DNA from: Roseinatronobacter alkalisoli
Lineage (GTDB): Bacteria > Pseudomonadota > Alphaproteobacteria > Rhodobacterales > Rhodobacteraceae
Assembly: GCF_028745735.1 (NCBI RefSeq)
Contig: NZ_JAQZSM010000003.1
Span: forward strand, 248,001 to 312,000
Reading direction: 5' to 3'
DNA length: 64,000 bases
Within the stretch, counting starts at the first letter, position 1. Every line of letters begins with the position of its first letter. This document shows positions 37,964 through 46,941 of the stretch, piece by piece. The notes below the pieces were generated by a model. It was not told the origin of the DNA, did no database searches, and saw only the letters and a list, made by a program, of their open reading frames with translations. The position numbers and the translations under genes were made by a program.

Positions 37964-39439
37964 TTGATTGATTTTATCAGGGATGAAGCAACAGTGCTGC
38001 AAGCGCTTGCGGCAATGGCTGCGCTGGTTTTGTTTGTCTGGGGAATGCTCTGGGGCCTTGGGCGGTTTGTCAGATGGCTGTGGGTAACGCCAGCCCCTGC
38101 CAAGGTGGACGCGACCATCACCTATGCCGACAACCAGACACGCCTGACCCTGCCCGACTTCATCCGCATCCGCCGCGATCTGAAGGCCGAGATACTGGAA
38201 GAACTTGGCCGGACCGATGTGGTCGAGGAACGCGCGCAGCTTCAGGCCCGCATCGACGAGTTGACCGCCCAGATCAACGACCCCGAAAGCGCATTTGCGG
38301 CAGAGCGCAAGCGTCTGGCCGATCTGGAAGCGAGGCTGCTGCGCGAGGGCAATGAACTGGGCGCAGACCGGTTGCAGGCGGCGATTGATGCGCTGCGTCA
38401 GGGCGATACCGATCTGGCAGAGGGTATCTTTTCCGAAATCGCCGAGAGAGAGGCGATGGCCGTGCAACGCGCCGCGCGCGCGGAATTCGGCCTTGGCGAA
38501 ATCGCCGAAGGGCGCGTGGACTGGGCCAGTGCCGCGCGCCACTATGCCCGCGCCGCCGATCTTGACCCCAGCTATGACAGTTTGGGCAAGGCAGGAAAAC
38601 TTCTGTTTCATGCAGGCCAGTATGAGGCCGCGCTGGCGGCAAACAAGACACTCGTCACCCTGTCGCAACAGGAACATGGCCCGCGCGACCCGAAAACCGC
38701 CATTGCCCTGAACAATTACGCGGAATCACTGAAATCACTCGGCCACTATGATCAGGCTGAACCCCTGCTGCGCGATGCACTGGCGATTGGACGCGAAACA
38801 CTGGGCGATCGACACCCCACTGTGGCGACCCGCCTCAACAACCTCGCGTTGTTGCTGTGGGCGACGGAGCGGCTTGATGAGGCCGAGCCGCTGATTCGTC
38901 AGGCGCTGGAGATTGATCGTGAAGCATTGGGCAGCCGACACCCTGCTGTGGCTATCGACCTCAGCAACCTCGCGGGATTGCTACAAGTGACAGAGCAGGT
39001 TGACGAGGCCGAACCACTCTATCGTCAGGCGCTGGAAATTGATCGCGACGCATTGGGAGAGAGGCACCCCGTAGTGGCTATCACCCTCAACAACCTCGCA
39101 GCATTGCTGCAGGCAACGGGGCGAACTGAGGACGCCGAGCCACTCTATGGTCTGGCGCTGGAGATTTCCCGCGAGACACTCGGCGACCGGCATCCCGATG
39201 TGGCGACACGGCTCAACAACCTCGCGGGGCTACTGCGCAAAACGAACCGCGCCGGTCAGGCGACGCCGCTTTATCTGGAAGCCTTGGGCATTTCTCGCGC
39301 GGCATTGGGCGATGCCCATCCCGACACCCAAACCACTGCCCGCAACACCCTGCGCCACCTGCGCCAGCACGCCCCGGACCACCCTGACTTGTCCGCGCTG
39401 GCTGCGGTATTCGACGCCCCCCTTCCCGAAGGCGGGTGA
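37964..39439 (+). CDS. Membrane-anchored kinesin-light-chain-type TPR protein
   Basis: 491 aa. A membrane helix at about residues 13-40 (LAAMAALVLFVWGMLWGLG) is followed by a helical, probably coiled-coil region (about 70-130). From about residue 190, TPRs include at least four 42-residue kinesin-light-chain-type units (AEPLYRQALEIDRDALGERHP-like). The frame begins with TTG at 37964 (AGGAAG upstream); no ATG fits. No NB-ARC, protease or kinase domain is fused. Function unknown; such repeats usually mediate protein contacts. Confidence 0.8.
   Translation: MIDFIRDEATVLQALAAMAALVLFVWGMLWGLGRFVRWLWVTPAPAKVDATITYADNQTRLTLPDFIRIRRDLKAEILEELGRTDVVEERAQLQARIDELTAQINDPESAFAAERKRLADLEARLLREGNELGADRLQAAIDALRQGDTDLAEGIFSEIAEREAMAVQRAARAEFGLGEIAEGRVDWASAARHYARAADLDPSYDSLGKAGKLLFHAGQYEAALAANKTLVTLSQQEHGPRDPKTAIALNNYAESLKSLGHYDQAEPLLRDALAIGRETLGDRHPTVATRLNNLALLLWATERLDEAEPLIRQALEIDREALGSRHPAVAIDLSNLAGLLQVTEQVDEAEPLYRQALEIDRDALGERHPVVAITLNNLAALLQATGRTEDAEPLYGLALEISRETLGDRHPDVATRLNNLAGLLRKTNRAGQATPLYLEALGISRAALGDAHPDTQTTARNTLRHLRQHAPDHPDLSALAAVFDAPLPEGG
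38805..39330 (+). repeat. In-frame 126-bp tandem repeats in the TPR gene
   Basis: The stretch around (G/C)GCATCCC..TGTGGC(T/G)A recurs at about 38812, 38938, 39064, 39190 and, weaker, 39316, exactly 126 bases apart. Each unit encodes one 42-residue TPR. DNA similarity suggests recent duplication or recombination between units. Confidence 0.75.
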
Positions 39440-39477
39440 ATGTCCTAGCCTGTCCCCCTTTTCAGCGGAGTCGCGCC

Positions 39478-40176
39478 ATGTATGCCAAGGGCAGCCTAAC
39501 CTATACCCCGTTGCCATTGCCTGACCGGGTGCAGAAACCCGATGATCAGGCGCTGGCCGATGCCCGCGCCTTTTGCGATTATATGAAGAAGCGCCATTCC
39601 GTGCGCGAATTCGATCCCCGCCCGGTGCCCGAAGCGATCATCGCCGCCTGTATAGAGGCCGCGGGCACCGCGCCTTCGGGGGCCAATCATCAGCCCTGGC
39701 ATTTCACCGCCATTTCCGACCCCGCCATGAAGGCCCGCATCCGCGACGCCGCCGAGGACGAGGAACGCGCCTTCTACAATGGCGGGGCCAGCGATGAATG
39801 GCTGGCAGCCCTTGAACCCATCGGCACCGGGGTTTCAAAGCCGCATCTGACCGAAGCGCCCTGGCTGATCGTGGTCTTTGCGCAGCGCTATGGCGTCACA
39901 CAGGATGGTGAGCGTTACAAGAATTACTATGTCCCCGAAAGCGTGGGCATTGCCACGGGACTGCTGATCACCGCGCTGCATCAGGCCGGACTGGTCTGTC
40001 TGACGCACACGCCCAATCCGATGAAATTCCTGCCCGGTCTGTGCGGACGCCCCGCGCAGGAAAAACCCGTGATGATCCTGCCCGTGGGCTGGCCCGGTGC
40101 GAAAGCGACAGTGCCAGCCGTGGCCAAGATCAAGAAACCCTTGGACGAGATCATGAGCGTTTTCCGCGCACCCTGA
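39478..40176 (+). CDS. Iodotyrosine-deiodinase-like flavoprotein (nitroreductase superfamily)
   Basis: 232-aa FMN nitroreductase-fold protein. KRHSVREFDPRPVP and AAGTAPSGANHQPWHF are the FMN-binding N-terminal blocks. The lid region has Glu96, Tyr100 and Lys121. The spacings (4 and 21) equal those of the human deiodinase substrate-binding triad Glu157-Tyr161-Lys182. The C-terminus (GRPAQEKPVMILPVGWPG...KPLDEIM) also aligns by eye with that family. A reductive dehalogenase acting on halotyrosine-like compounds is plausible; general annotation would be nitroreductase. Confidence 0.85.
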   Translation: MYAKGSLTYTPLPLPDRVQKPDDQALADARAFCDYMKKRHSVREFDPRPVPEAIIAACIEAAGTAPSGANHQPWHFTAISDPAMKARIRDAAEDEERAFYNGGASDEWLAALEPIGTGVSKPHLTEAPWLIVVFAQRYGVTQDGERYKNYYVPESVGIATGLLITALHQAGLVCLTHTPNPMKFLPGLCGRPAQEKPVMILPVGWPGAKATVPAVAKIKKPLDEIMSVFRAP

Positions 40177-40186
40177 CCGGGCGGCG

Positions 40187-40753
40187 TCAGAATTTCAGCG
40201 CGTGATGCAGGATGACGGGGACGACCAGTTCTTCCTCATCCAGCAGATGCCGGTTCAGGAAACGTTCAAACCCGTCCAGTTGCGCCAGCATGCGCGCGGC
40301 ATTGGCGCGGGTATCGGCGGATTTGTCGCCAAGCCCGCGCAGATGGGTATTGGCCGCATCGGTCAGCGCGGCCAGTTCGCTGTCCAGCGCGTGATGGTCG
40401 GCATCCAGCAGGTCGAACCCTTTGGCAAGGCGTGGTTCCGCCGCTGACAGGGTGGGGAAATAATGCGCATCTTCGATCTGATGATGGCCATGCAGTTCAT
40501 TGATCAGAAACCCGCCCAGACGGGCAGTCTGCCGGCCATGCGCCCGCGCATCGCGCCCCTTGTCGATAAACGCGCGCGTGTCGCCCTGCCATTGCGCCAA
40601 TGCCTGCCGGAACATCATGTGACGTTCCAGCCAGAAGCGCGTCAGCCCGTCGAAATTGCGGTGGCTTTGCCAGATATCGCGCGGGTATTGCTCCAGCAAC
40701 ATGCGCAGGGCATCTGGCAAGCGGTCGCGATGCGTCAGGCTGTCATCGCTCAT
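40187..40753 (-). CDS. Hemerythrin HHE-domain protein
   Basis: 188-aa helical protein with His/Glu ligands spaced as in hemerythrin-type di-iron domains: [56 protein letters not shown]. No signal peptide. Could bind oxygen/NO or sense iron or redox; role not evident. Its ATG overlaps the proS stop (ATGA), so it is co-translated with proS. Confidence 0.88.
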   Translation of the reverse strand: MSDDSLTHRDRLPDALRMLLEQYPRDIWQSHRNFDGLTRFWLERHMMFRQALAQWQGDTRAFIDKGRDARAHGRQTARLGGFLINELHGHHQIEDAHYFPTLSAAEPRLAKGFDLLDADHHALDSELAALTDAANTHLRGLGDKSADTRANAARMLAQLDGFERFLNRHLLDEEELVVPVILHHALKF

Positions 40754-42084
40754 GAATAAATCTGCGCCAGTCGGTCAATAGCCGCTTCCGGCGACAACTC
40801 TTCGCTTTCGCCCGTGCGGCGGCTGGTCAGTTCCACGACGCCCTTGGCCAGCCCGCGCGGCCCGACCGTCAGCCGCCATGGCAGGCCGATCAGATCCATC
40901 GTGGCGAATTTCGCGCCCGCACGCTCGCTGCGGTCATCATAAAGCGGCTCCAGCCCCCGCGCGACAAGCGCCTTATACAGGCCGTCACAGGCTGCATCAG
41001 CTTCTGCATCGCCCTGCTTCAGGTTGACAATCGCCGCATGGAACGGCGTCACCCCTTCCGGCCAGATGATGCCGCGTTCATCATGGTTGGCCTCAATGAT
41101 GGCGCCCAGCAGGCGCGACACGCCAATGCCGTGGCTGCCCATATGTACCGGCACACGTTCCCCGGTATCAGTGACAACCGTGGCCCCCATCGCTTCGGAA
41201 TATTTGGTGCCGAAATAGAATATCTGGCCCACCTCTATCCCGCGCGCAGTACGCCTGCGCTCTTCGGGAACCTGTGCGGTGAACACCGCGTCATCATGGG
41301 TTTCATCGGTGCGCGCATAACGGCTGGTGAATTCTTCCAGCACCGCCTGACATTCCGGCACGGAATCGTAATCCACCGCGCGGTCGCCGAATTTCAGATC
41401 AGTGATTTCACTGTCATAAAACACTTCCGACTCGCCGGTTTCCGCCAGGACCAGGAATTCATGCGTGTAATCGCCCCCGATCGGCCCGCCATCGGCGCGC
41501 ATCGGAATGGCCTGCAGGCCCATGCGTTCATAGCTGCGCAGGTAGCTGACCAGATGGCGGTTATAGGCATGCAGCGCCGCGTCCTTGTCGATGTCGAAAT
41601 TATAGCCATCCTTCATCAGGAATTCGCGGCCCCGCATGACACCGAAACGCGGGCGGATTTCATCGCGGAATTTCCACTGGATATGATACAGCGTCAGCGG
41701 CAAATCCTTGTAGCTGCCGACATGGGCGCGGAAAATATCAGTGATCAGTTCCTCATTGGTCGGCCCATACAGCATGTCGCGCCCGTGGCGGTCCTTGATG
41801 CGCAGCATTTCTTCGCCGTAATCATCATAACGCCCTGACTCGCGCCACAGATCCGCCGATTGCAGCGTGGGCATCAGCATGGGAATATGGCCTGCGCGAA
41901 CCTGTTCTTCATGTACGATCTGTTCGATACGTTTCAGAACCCTGAACCCCAGCGGCAACCATGAATAAATGCCGGCAGCGGCCTGTTTGATCATGCCCGC
42001 GCGCAACATCAGACGGTGGCTGACGATCTGCGCTTCGGACGGGGTTTCTTTCAGGACAGGCAGGAAATAGCGGCTCAGGCGCAT
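40750..42084 (-). CDS. proS: Prolyl-tRNA synthetase ProS (short form)
   Basis: Class II synthetase, 444 aa. N-terminal [15 protein letters not shown], motif 2 in [23 protein letters not shown], motif 3 [13 protein letters not shown], and a C-terminal anticodon-binding domain. It lacks the roughly 180-residue editing insertion of the E. coli type, the normal alphaproteobacterial form. The start at 42084 has GAGAGG upstream; a GTG/ATG-region extension to 42108 is unlikely. Confidence 0.96.
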   Translation of the reverse strand: MRLSRYFLPVLKETPSEAQIVSHRLMLRAGMIKQAAAGIYSWLPLGFRVLKRIEQIVHEEQVRAGHIPMLMPTLQSADLWRESGRYDDYGEEMLRIKDRHGRDMLYGPTNEELITDIFRAHVGSYKDLPLTLYHIQWKFRDEIRPRFGVMRGREFLMKDGYNFDIDKDAALHAYNRHLVSYLRSYERMGLQAIPMRADGGPIGGDYTHEFLVLAETGESEVFYDSEITDLKFGDRAVDYDSVPECQAVLEEFTSRYARTDETHDDAVFTAQVPEERRRTARGIEVGQIFYFGTKYSEAMGATVVTDTGERVPVHMGSHGIGVSRLLGAIIEANHDERGIIWPEGVTPFHAAIVNLKQGDAEADAACDGLYKALVARGLEPLYDDRSERAGAKFATMDLIGLPWRLTVGPRGLAKGVVELTSRRTGESEELSPEAAIDRLAQIYS

Positions 42085-42298
42085 CGGGGGCCTCTCTCGG
42101 TGTGACATTTCCCGACGGGTTTAGGCGAGACTGCGTGCAGGGGCAAGGTGGCGATCACGACTTGCGCGCGGCATGAACGAAATCGCGGCTGGCATTTGCG
42201 CAACGCCTGACGCGTGCGCACAGCCTCGTGACTTGATTTCCGGAACCATTTTGCAGCATACCCGTTTCAAATATTGAATATGTCCTGAGAGGCTGAAA

Positions 42299-42901
42299 AT
42301 GACGAAATCATCCCTGACCCGACGCAGCGTCTTGTCAACTGCGGGCGCATTCGCGCTTGGCGGGCTGGCAATGCCGTCTGTGCTGCGCGCCCAGACGCAA
42401 CCGGATTTCGAAGCGGAATCGAATGTCCGCACGGCCAAACGTAATGTCATGGGCTTTCGCAACCATCACTGGCGTGATCATTTCCAGAACCTGCGCAATG
42501 GCGCAATTCTGTGTGACACCTATTCGCGTGCCCTGCATTACTGGTCGGAAGATGAAAGCATCTATCTGGCGCATCCCTGTTCGGTCCCCATGTCCGAGGA
42601 ATTCACCCGCCGTGGCCTGACCGAAGTTACGCTGAAGCGGTTTGAACCCACATGGATTCCAACCCCCAACATGCGCCAGCGCGACCCCAGCCTGCCTGCC
42701 CGTGTCGAAGGTGACGACCCCACCAACCCGCTGGGCACCCGCGCCATGAACCTGAGCTGGCAATATTACCGCATTCACGGCATCGACAACCCCGCGAAAA
42801 TCGGGCGTCGCGCATCAAACGGCTGTTTCGGCCTGCTGAACCAGCATGTCGAAAACCTGTTTGAACTGGTGAAGATCGGCACACAGGTCCGCGTGATCTG
42901 A
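42299..42901 (+). CDS. Exported L,D-transpeptidase (YkuD domain)
   Basis: 200 aa. Export signal TRRSVLSTAGAFALGGLAMPSVLRAQ has a twin-arginine-like start (TRRSVL). The YkuD catalytic block follows: YYRIHGIDNP with the conserved His, then RRASNGCFGL with the nucleophilic Cys. Cross-links peptidoglycan peptides or attaches proteins to them, by family. Divergent from proS, with a strong terminator after it. Confidence 0.9.
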   Translation: MTKSSLTRRSVLSTAGAFALGGLAMPSVLRAQTQPDFEAESNVRTAKRNVMGFRNHHWRDHFQNLRNGAILCDTYSRALHYWSEDESIYLAHPCSVPMSEEFTRRGLTEVTLKRFEPTWIPTPNMRQRDPSLPARVEGDDPTNPLGTRAMNLSWQYYRIHGIDNPAKIGRRASNGCFGLLNQHVENLFELVKIGTQVRVI

Positions 42902-42924
42902 TACTGCGCCAATGACGGAAATGA

Positions 42925-42954
42925 AAAGCCCGCCCGACAGGGGCGGGTTTTTTT
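42925..42954 (+). terminator. Intrinsic terminator of the L,D-transpeptidase gene
   Basis: CCCGCCC (42929-42935) and GGGCGGG (42941-42947) form a seven-pair stem, followed by seven T residues, 28 bases after the stop codon. Confidence 0.9.
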
Positions 42955-43029
42955 GTGGGCTTGTGCGGAATCCCTTGGGGCGAGTATGGTATCGGGAGGG
43001 GGTGCGAACCCGGTTTGAACTGGCTGCTG

Positions 43030-43211
43030 AAGTTTTCCAAGGCGCGGAGCAAAGGCCGCAGGCCGCCGCGCCATCGGTGGGCCGTCCCGCGGCCTGCCGG
43101 TTTCGCTGGTGTCTTGCCAGGCCTATGAACTCAGGATTGTGGAGCCTGCATAAAGTGAACTTATCCCACGTCGTACCGGCAGTCCCCGGCCCACCGCTGG
43201 CGCGGGCTTGG
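43030..43211 (-). repeat. Dispersed palindromic intergenic repeat, copy E (short form)
   Basis: Minus orientation: core GCCTGCATAAAGTGAA at 43144-43159, arms at about 43064-43102 and 43176-43208. A flanking GGCTGCTGAAGTT is shared with copy F. Between the convergent L,D-transpeptidase and trpS genes, inside their terminators. Confidence 0.87.
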
Positions 43212-43314
43212 TGCCTGACCCAAGGTCCGTTTCAGCTCATCTGATCCACAAAGGGAATGCTCCGCCCCGATCTTACCCTGCACGGCACTCGTACTATCTG
43301 CCATAATGCGGTCA

Positions 43315-43343
43315 AAAAAGCCCGCCAACTGCGGCGGGCTTTT
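43315..43343 (-). terminator. Intrinsic terminator of trpS
   Basis: AAGCCCGCC pairs with GGCGGGCTT around AACTGC; on the minus strand it ends in six T residues. Lies 31 bases beyond the trpS stop. Confidence 0.88.
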
Positions 43344-43373
43344 GATGTCTGAATGTTCGGCGGTGGCGCTGCC

Positions 43374-44411
43374 TTAGCGTCCCCGCGACCGGATCAGCCC
43401 CACAATCTCGCGGGTCTGGTCCAGAACCGGTTCGGCAATCGCATGGGCACGTTCAGCCCCAACCCCAAGAACGCGGTCAATCTCTGCCACATCCTGCATC
43501 AGGCGCTTCATCTCGGCGCTGATGGGGGTAAGCTTCGCGACCGCCAGATCGGCCAATGCGGGTTTGAACGTGCCAAACCCCTGCCCGCCGAACTGCGCCA
43601 ATACCTGCGCCGGTGTCACATCCGCAAGGGCGGCATATATATTCACCAGATTGCGCGCTTCTGCCCGCCCGTCCAGGCCGTCAACGGTTTCCGGCAGTGG
43701 CTCAGAATCGGTGCGGGCCTTACGGAATTTCTGCGCAATCGCATCGGCATCATCGGTCAGGTTGATGCGCGACTGGTCCGACGGGTCGGATTTCGACATC
43801 TTCTTCGTGCCATCACGCAATGACATCACGCGGGTTGCCGCCCCTTCAATCACCGGTTCCACAACAGGGAAGAAATCCACCCCGTAATCATGGTTGAACT
43901 TGATCGCAATGTCGCGCGTCAGTTCCAGATGCTGTTTCTGATCCTCGCCCACAGGCACATGCGTCGCGTGATAAGCCATGATGTCAGCGGCCATCAGATT
44001 GGGATAGGCAAACAGGCCCACGCTGGCTTCTTCGGCGTGTTTGCCTGCCTTGTCCTTGAACTGCGTCATCCGCCGCAACCAGCCCATGCGCGCCACGCAA
44101 TTGAAAATCCATGCCAGTTCCGCATGCGCGGGCACCTGACTTTGGTTGAACAGGATGGAACGCGCCGGATCGACCCCCGATGCAATGAATCCCGCCGCCA
44201 GTTCGCGCGTGGCATGGCGCAGCTTGCCGGGGTCTTGCCAGACGGTAATCGCATGCAGATCGACCAGACAATAGACTGTTTCAATCCCTTCATCCTGCGC
44301 GACGGCAAAACGCTTCAGCGCGCCCAGATAATTGCCCAGCGTCAACCCACCCGAAGGCTGGATGCCAGAAAATATCCGTTTCGGGAAAACCTTGGCCGGG
44401 GCGTCGGACAT
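43374..44411 (-). CDS. trpS: Tryptophanyl-tRNA synthetase
   Basis: Class I synthetase, 345 aa. It starts [20 protein letters not shown]; the HIGH-equivalent is [13 protein letters not shown] and the signature [13 protein letters not shown]. Length is normal. The ATG at 44411 is preferred over a 39-residue in-frame extension that is not conserved in TrpRS and would overlap the divergent gene. Confidence 0.96.
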   Translation of the reverse strand: MSDAPAKVFPKRIFSGIQPSGGLTLGNYLGALKRFAVAQDEGIETVYCLVDLHAITVWQDPGKLRHATRELAAGFIASGVDPARSILFNQSQVPAHAELAWIFNCVARMGWLRRMTQFKDKAGKHAEEASVGLFAYPNLMAADIMAYHATHVPVGEDQKQHLELTRDIAIKFNHDYGVDFFPVVEPVIEGAATRVMSLRDGTKKMSKSDPSDQSRINLTDDADAIAQKFRKARTDSEPLPETVDGLDGRAEARNLVNIYAALADVTPAQVLAQFGGQGFGTFKPALADLAVAKLTPISAEMKRLMQDVAEIDRVLGVGAERAHAIAEPVLDQTREIVGLIRSRGR

Positions 44412-44452
44412 GTGATGGCTCCATACTGGAAAAGATGCTGGGCTTGGATTAG

Positions 44453-44470
44453 CCTTCGCCTTGGCGAAGG
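44453..44470. promoter_or_regulatory. Perfect palindrome between trpS and the rhomboid-like gene
   Basis: CCTTCGCC-TT-GGCGAAGG, arms of eight bases, 18 bases before the rhomboid-like start and 42 before the trpS start. It could be an operator or a short hairpin; no T-run follows. Confidence 0.4.
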
Positions 44471-44488
44471 TCAACCAAGGCCCTGACA

Positions 44489-45154
44489 ATGAACACACCC
44501 CCTGCCCCGATCCTGTCGCCGTTGCCATGGGGCGTGTGGCTGCTGGCGCTGACCATCGGCGCAGTGGAACTTGTGCTATGGGCGGGCGCGCATGGGCTGG
44601 TCAACGCTGTGGGCGCGGCGGGCTGGCGCGCGCAGGCCATGGCATGGGCGGGCGTGAACCCTGCACTGCAAGGCTGGATGCTGGATACTGGCCAGACCCC
44701 GCTGCGGCACCTGTCGCGCTATGTCGCCTTTGGTTTCGTGCATATGGGGCCGGTTCAGGCGCTGCTGGTGGTGGTCATTATCGCCGCATTGGGGAAATAC
44801 TGCGCCGAAAGGCTGGGATCCGCGCGCGTGCTGCTGATACTGGCGCTGGCGCAGGCAGCAGGCGGGGCCGCTTTCGGCATGGTGGGCGATGCGGGCGCAT
44901 GGCTTGTGGGCGGCTATCCGTTGATCTTTGCGCTGGCGGGGATTTATGCAGCACTGGCACGCGACATGGCACCCGACAGGCGGGCCTTGCTGCTGGCGCT
45001 GGCCTTGCCGCTGGTACTGCTTATCGCGCGCCTGACACTGGCCGCCATCATGGGGGGCATGGATTGGGTCGCGGATGTGGTGGCCTGCGCCACGGCATTC
45101 GCGCTGGCGATTGCCCTGCGCCCGGGCCTACTGGTCCGGTTGCGCAGGCGTTGA
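44489..45154 (+). CDS. Rhomboid-like membrane protein lacking the catalytic dyad
   Basis: 221 aa with about six hydrophobic helices. [35 protein letters not shown] resembles the rhomboid L1/helix-2 region (HMG...ALG...E). The Ser motif GxSG is replaced by [10 protein letters not shown], and the His helix has no His ([16 protein letters not shown]), so proteolysis is unlikely. Membership of the superfamily is likely, but function is unknown. The 3' end overlaps the convergent murJ by 27 bases. Confidence 0.7.
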   Translation: MNTPPAPILSPLPWGVWLLALTIGAVELVLWAGAHGLVNAVGAAGWRAQAMAWAGVNPALQGWMLDTGQTPLRHLSRYVAFGFVHMGPVQALLVVVIIAALGKYCAERLGSARVLLILALAQAAGGAAFGMVGDAGAWLVGGYPLIFALAGIYAALARDMAPDRRALLLALALPLVLLIARLTLAAIMGGMDWVADVVACATAFALAIALRPGLLVRLRRR

Positions 45155-46699
45155 CCGGCGCGACCGGCGCAGCGAGGCGCGGATTTCCGACAGATTGAAC
45201 GCGCCGGTCATCTGCCCCACAGCGAAATAGGCACCACTTCCCCCCAGAACCAGCGCCAGCAGCGCCAGATAGCGCAGGCCGGATTGCACCAGCCATGGCG
45301 CCAGCGCCAGATGCAGCCCGTGCAACACCGCGCCCATCACGGCTGCGGCCAGCGCAATGCGCCATATCCGCGCCTTTATCTGCGCATCGAACTGCGCCGC
45401 GCGCCCCATGCTGCGCGACCCGCGCCAAAGTTGCCAGACCATCACCCAGGCCGCCAAAGACGTGGCAATCGCCGCCGCGACAAAACCGATGAACGGCATC
45501 AGACCAATCGCCACAGCGGCATTCACCACCATCGACACCAGCGCATAGTGAAACGGGCGCCGCGTGTCATGGCGGGCGTAATACAACGGCTGCAACACCT
45601 TATGCAGCACAAAGGCCGGCAGTCCCAGTGCATAGATCGACAGCGCCAGTGCCGTGGCCTGCGTATCCGCCGCCGTCCATGCGCCCCGTCCGAACAGGAC
45701 CGCCACAATCGGCGTGGCAATCACCACCAGCGCCACCGCAGATGGCAGGGTCAGAAACAGCGAAAATTCCAGCCCGCGATTGAAACTGTGCTGCCCTGCC
45801 CCTTCATCGCCCGCGCGCAACCGGCGCGACAATTCAGGCAGCAACACCACGCCCACGGCAATCCCCACAACCCCCAGCGGCAGTTGATACAGCCGGTCCG
45901 CATAGGACAGCCACGACACGGCGTTTTCCGTGAAACTGGCGACCTGACGCCCGACGATCAGGTTGATCTGCACGACCCCCCCCGCCAGCAAGGCAGGGCC
46001 CGCGATAATGGCAAGGCGTTTCAGGTCCGGTGTCAGGCGGGGCCGCCGGAACCGCATCTGAAAGCCCGCGCGCCGCACAGCAACCCATAGCGCGACAAGT
46101 TGCACCACCCCCGCCACCGGCACCGCCCAGGACAATGCCAGCCCCATCGGCCAGCCCGCGCGATCAGCAAGCAACAGCGCCAGAACAAAGGTCACATTCA
46201 GAAGCACAGGGGCCGCCGCCGCCGCCGTGAACCGGCCCACCGCATTCAGCATGCCAGACAGCAGCGCCACAAGCGAGATGAAGAAAATATAGGGAAACGC
46301 CACCCGCCCGAACAGCACCGCCATGTCAAAGCGTTCATCCTGGGCGAAACCTGCCGCCATGCCCCAGACCAGCAAAGGCATGGCAATTACGGCAAGCGTC
46401 GAGAATATCAGCAACAACGCGACCATGCCCCAGAACGCATCGCGCGCAAACCCTTCGGCATCTTCGCCCGCTTCATGTTTCTTGGCAAACATCGGCACGA
46501 AGGCGAAATTGAACGCGCCTTCGGCAAAAAACCGGCGGAACATGTTGGGCAGTGAAAACGCCACGAAAAACGCATCCGTCACTGGCCCGGCGCCCAGATA
46601 GGCGGCGATCATCACATCGCGTGCGAAACCGAACACGCGGCTTAGCAATGTCCACAACCCAACTGTCAGGAACCCGGCCACCAGACGGATACGCGCCAT
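45128..46699 (-). CDS. murJ: Lipid II flippase MurJ
   Basis: 523 aa, about 14 hydrophobic helices, MATE/MOP superfamily. Starts with TVGLWTLLSRVFGFARDVMIA, and PNMFRRFFAEGAFNFAFVPMF is the MurJ signature. Moves lipid II across the inner membrane for peptidoglycan synthesis. The start overlaps the previous stop by one base: third gene of glnD / YdeI-like / murJ. Confidence 0.95.
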   Translation of the reverse strand: MARIRLVAGFLTVGLWTLLSRVFGFARDVMIAAYLGAGPVTDAFFVAFSLPNMFRRFFAEGAFNFAFVPMFAKKHEAGEDAEGFARDAFWGMVALLLIFSTLAVIAMPLLVWGMAAGFAQDERFDMAVLFGRVAFPYIFFISLVALLSGMLNAVGRFTAAAAAPVLLNVTFVLALLLADRAGWPMGLALSWAVPVAGVVQLVALWVAVRRAGFQMRFRRPRLTPDLKRLAIIAGPALLAGGVVQINLIVGRQVASFTENAVSWLSYADRLYQLPLGVVGIAVGVVLLPELSRRLRAGDEGAGQHSFNRGLEFSLFLTLPSAVALVVIATPIVAVLFGRGAWTAADTQATALALSIYALGLPAFVLHKVLQPLYYARHDTRRPFHYALVSMVVNAAVAIGLMPFIGFVAAAIATSLAAWVMVWQLWRGSRSMGRAAQFDAQIKARIWRIALAAAVMGAVLHGLHLALAPWLVQSGLRYLALLALVLGGSGAYFAVGQMTGAFNLSEIRASLRRSRRSTPAQPDQ

Positions 46700-46941
46700 C
46701 AGCCCGGCTTTCCTGTGCTGCGCGGGCGCCAGGGCATGCCCATATACCCCGTGCCTGCCTGAAGTTCCGTCAGCATCGACTCCAGACGCCGCGCCCTTGT
46801 TTCGGGGCGTTTCGCGCCATCAATCCAGATCAGCCAGTCATTGCGCTGATATGGCGGGCGGGCATCATAGGCCGCCTGCAGACCACGCGCCTGCAATGCA
46901 TCCGCAACGTCCTGCGGCATGGGCGCGCGCGGCCGCGCCAT
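46699..46941 (-). CDS. Small YdeI/OmpD-associated-type protein
   Basis: 80-aa basic soluble protein. MPQDVADALQARGLQAAYDA...RNDWLIWIDGAKRPETRARRLES resembles the C-terminal helical segment of YdeI/OmpD-associated proteins, but only that part is present. It overlaps glnD and murJ by one base each, so it is translated with them. Function unknown. Confidence 0.7.
   Translation of the reverse strand: MARPRAPMPQDVADALQARGLQAAYDARPPYQRNDWLIWIDGAKRPETRARRLESMLTELQAGTGYMGMPWRPRSTGKPG

Noticed and set aside
38805-39330. Regularly spaced repeats that might suggest a CRISPR array
   Set aside because: The 126-bp period is in frame and encodes TPR units; there are no short identical repeats with unique spacers and no cas genes.
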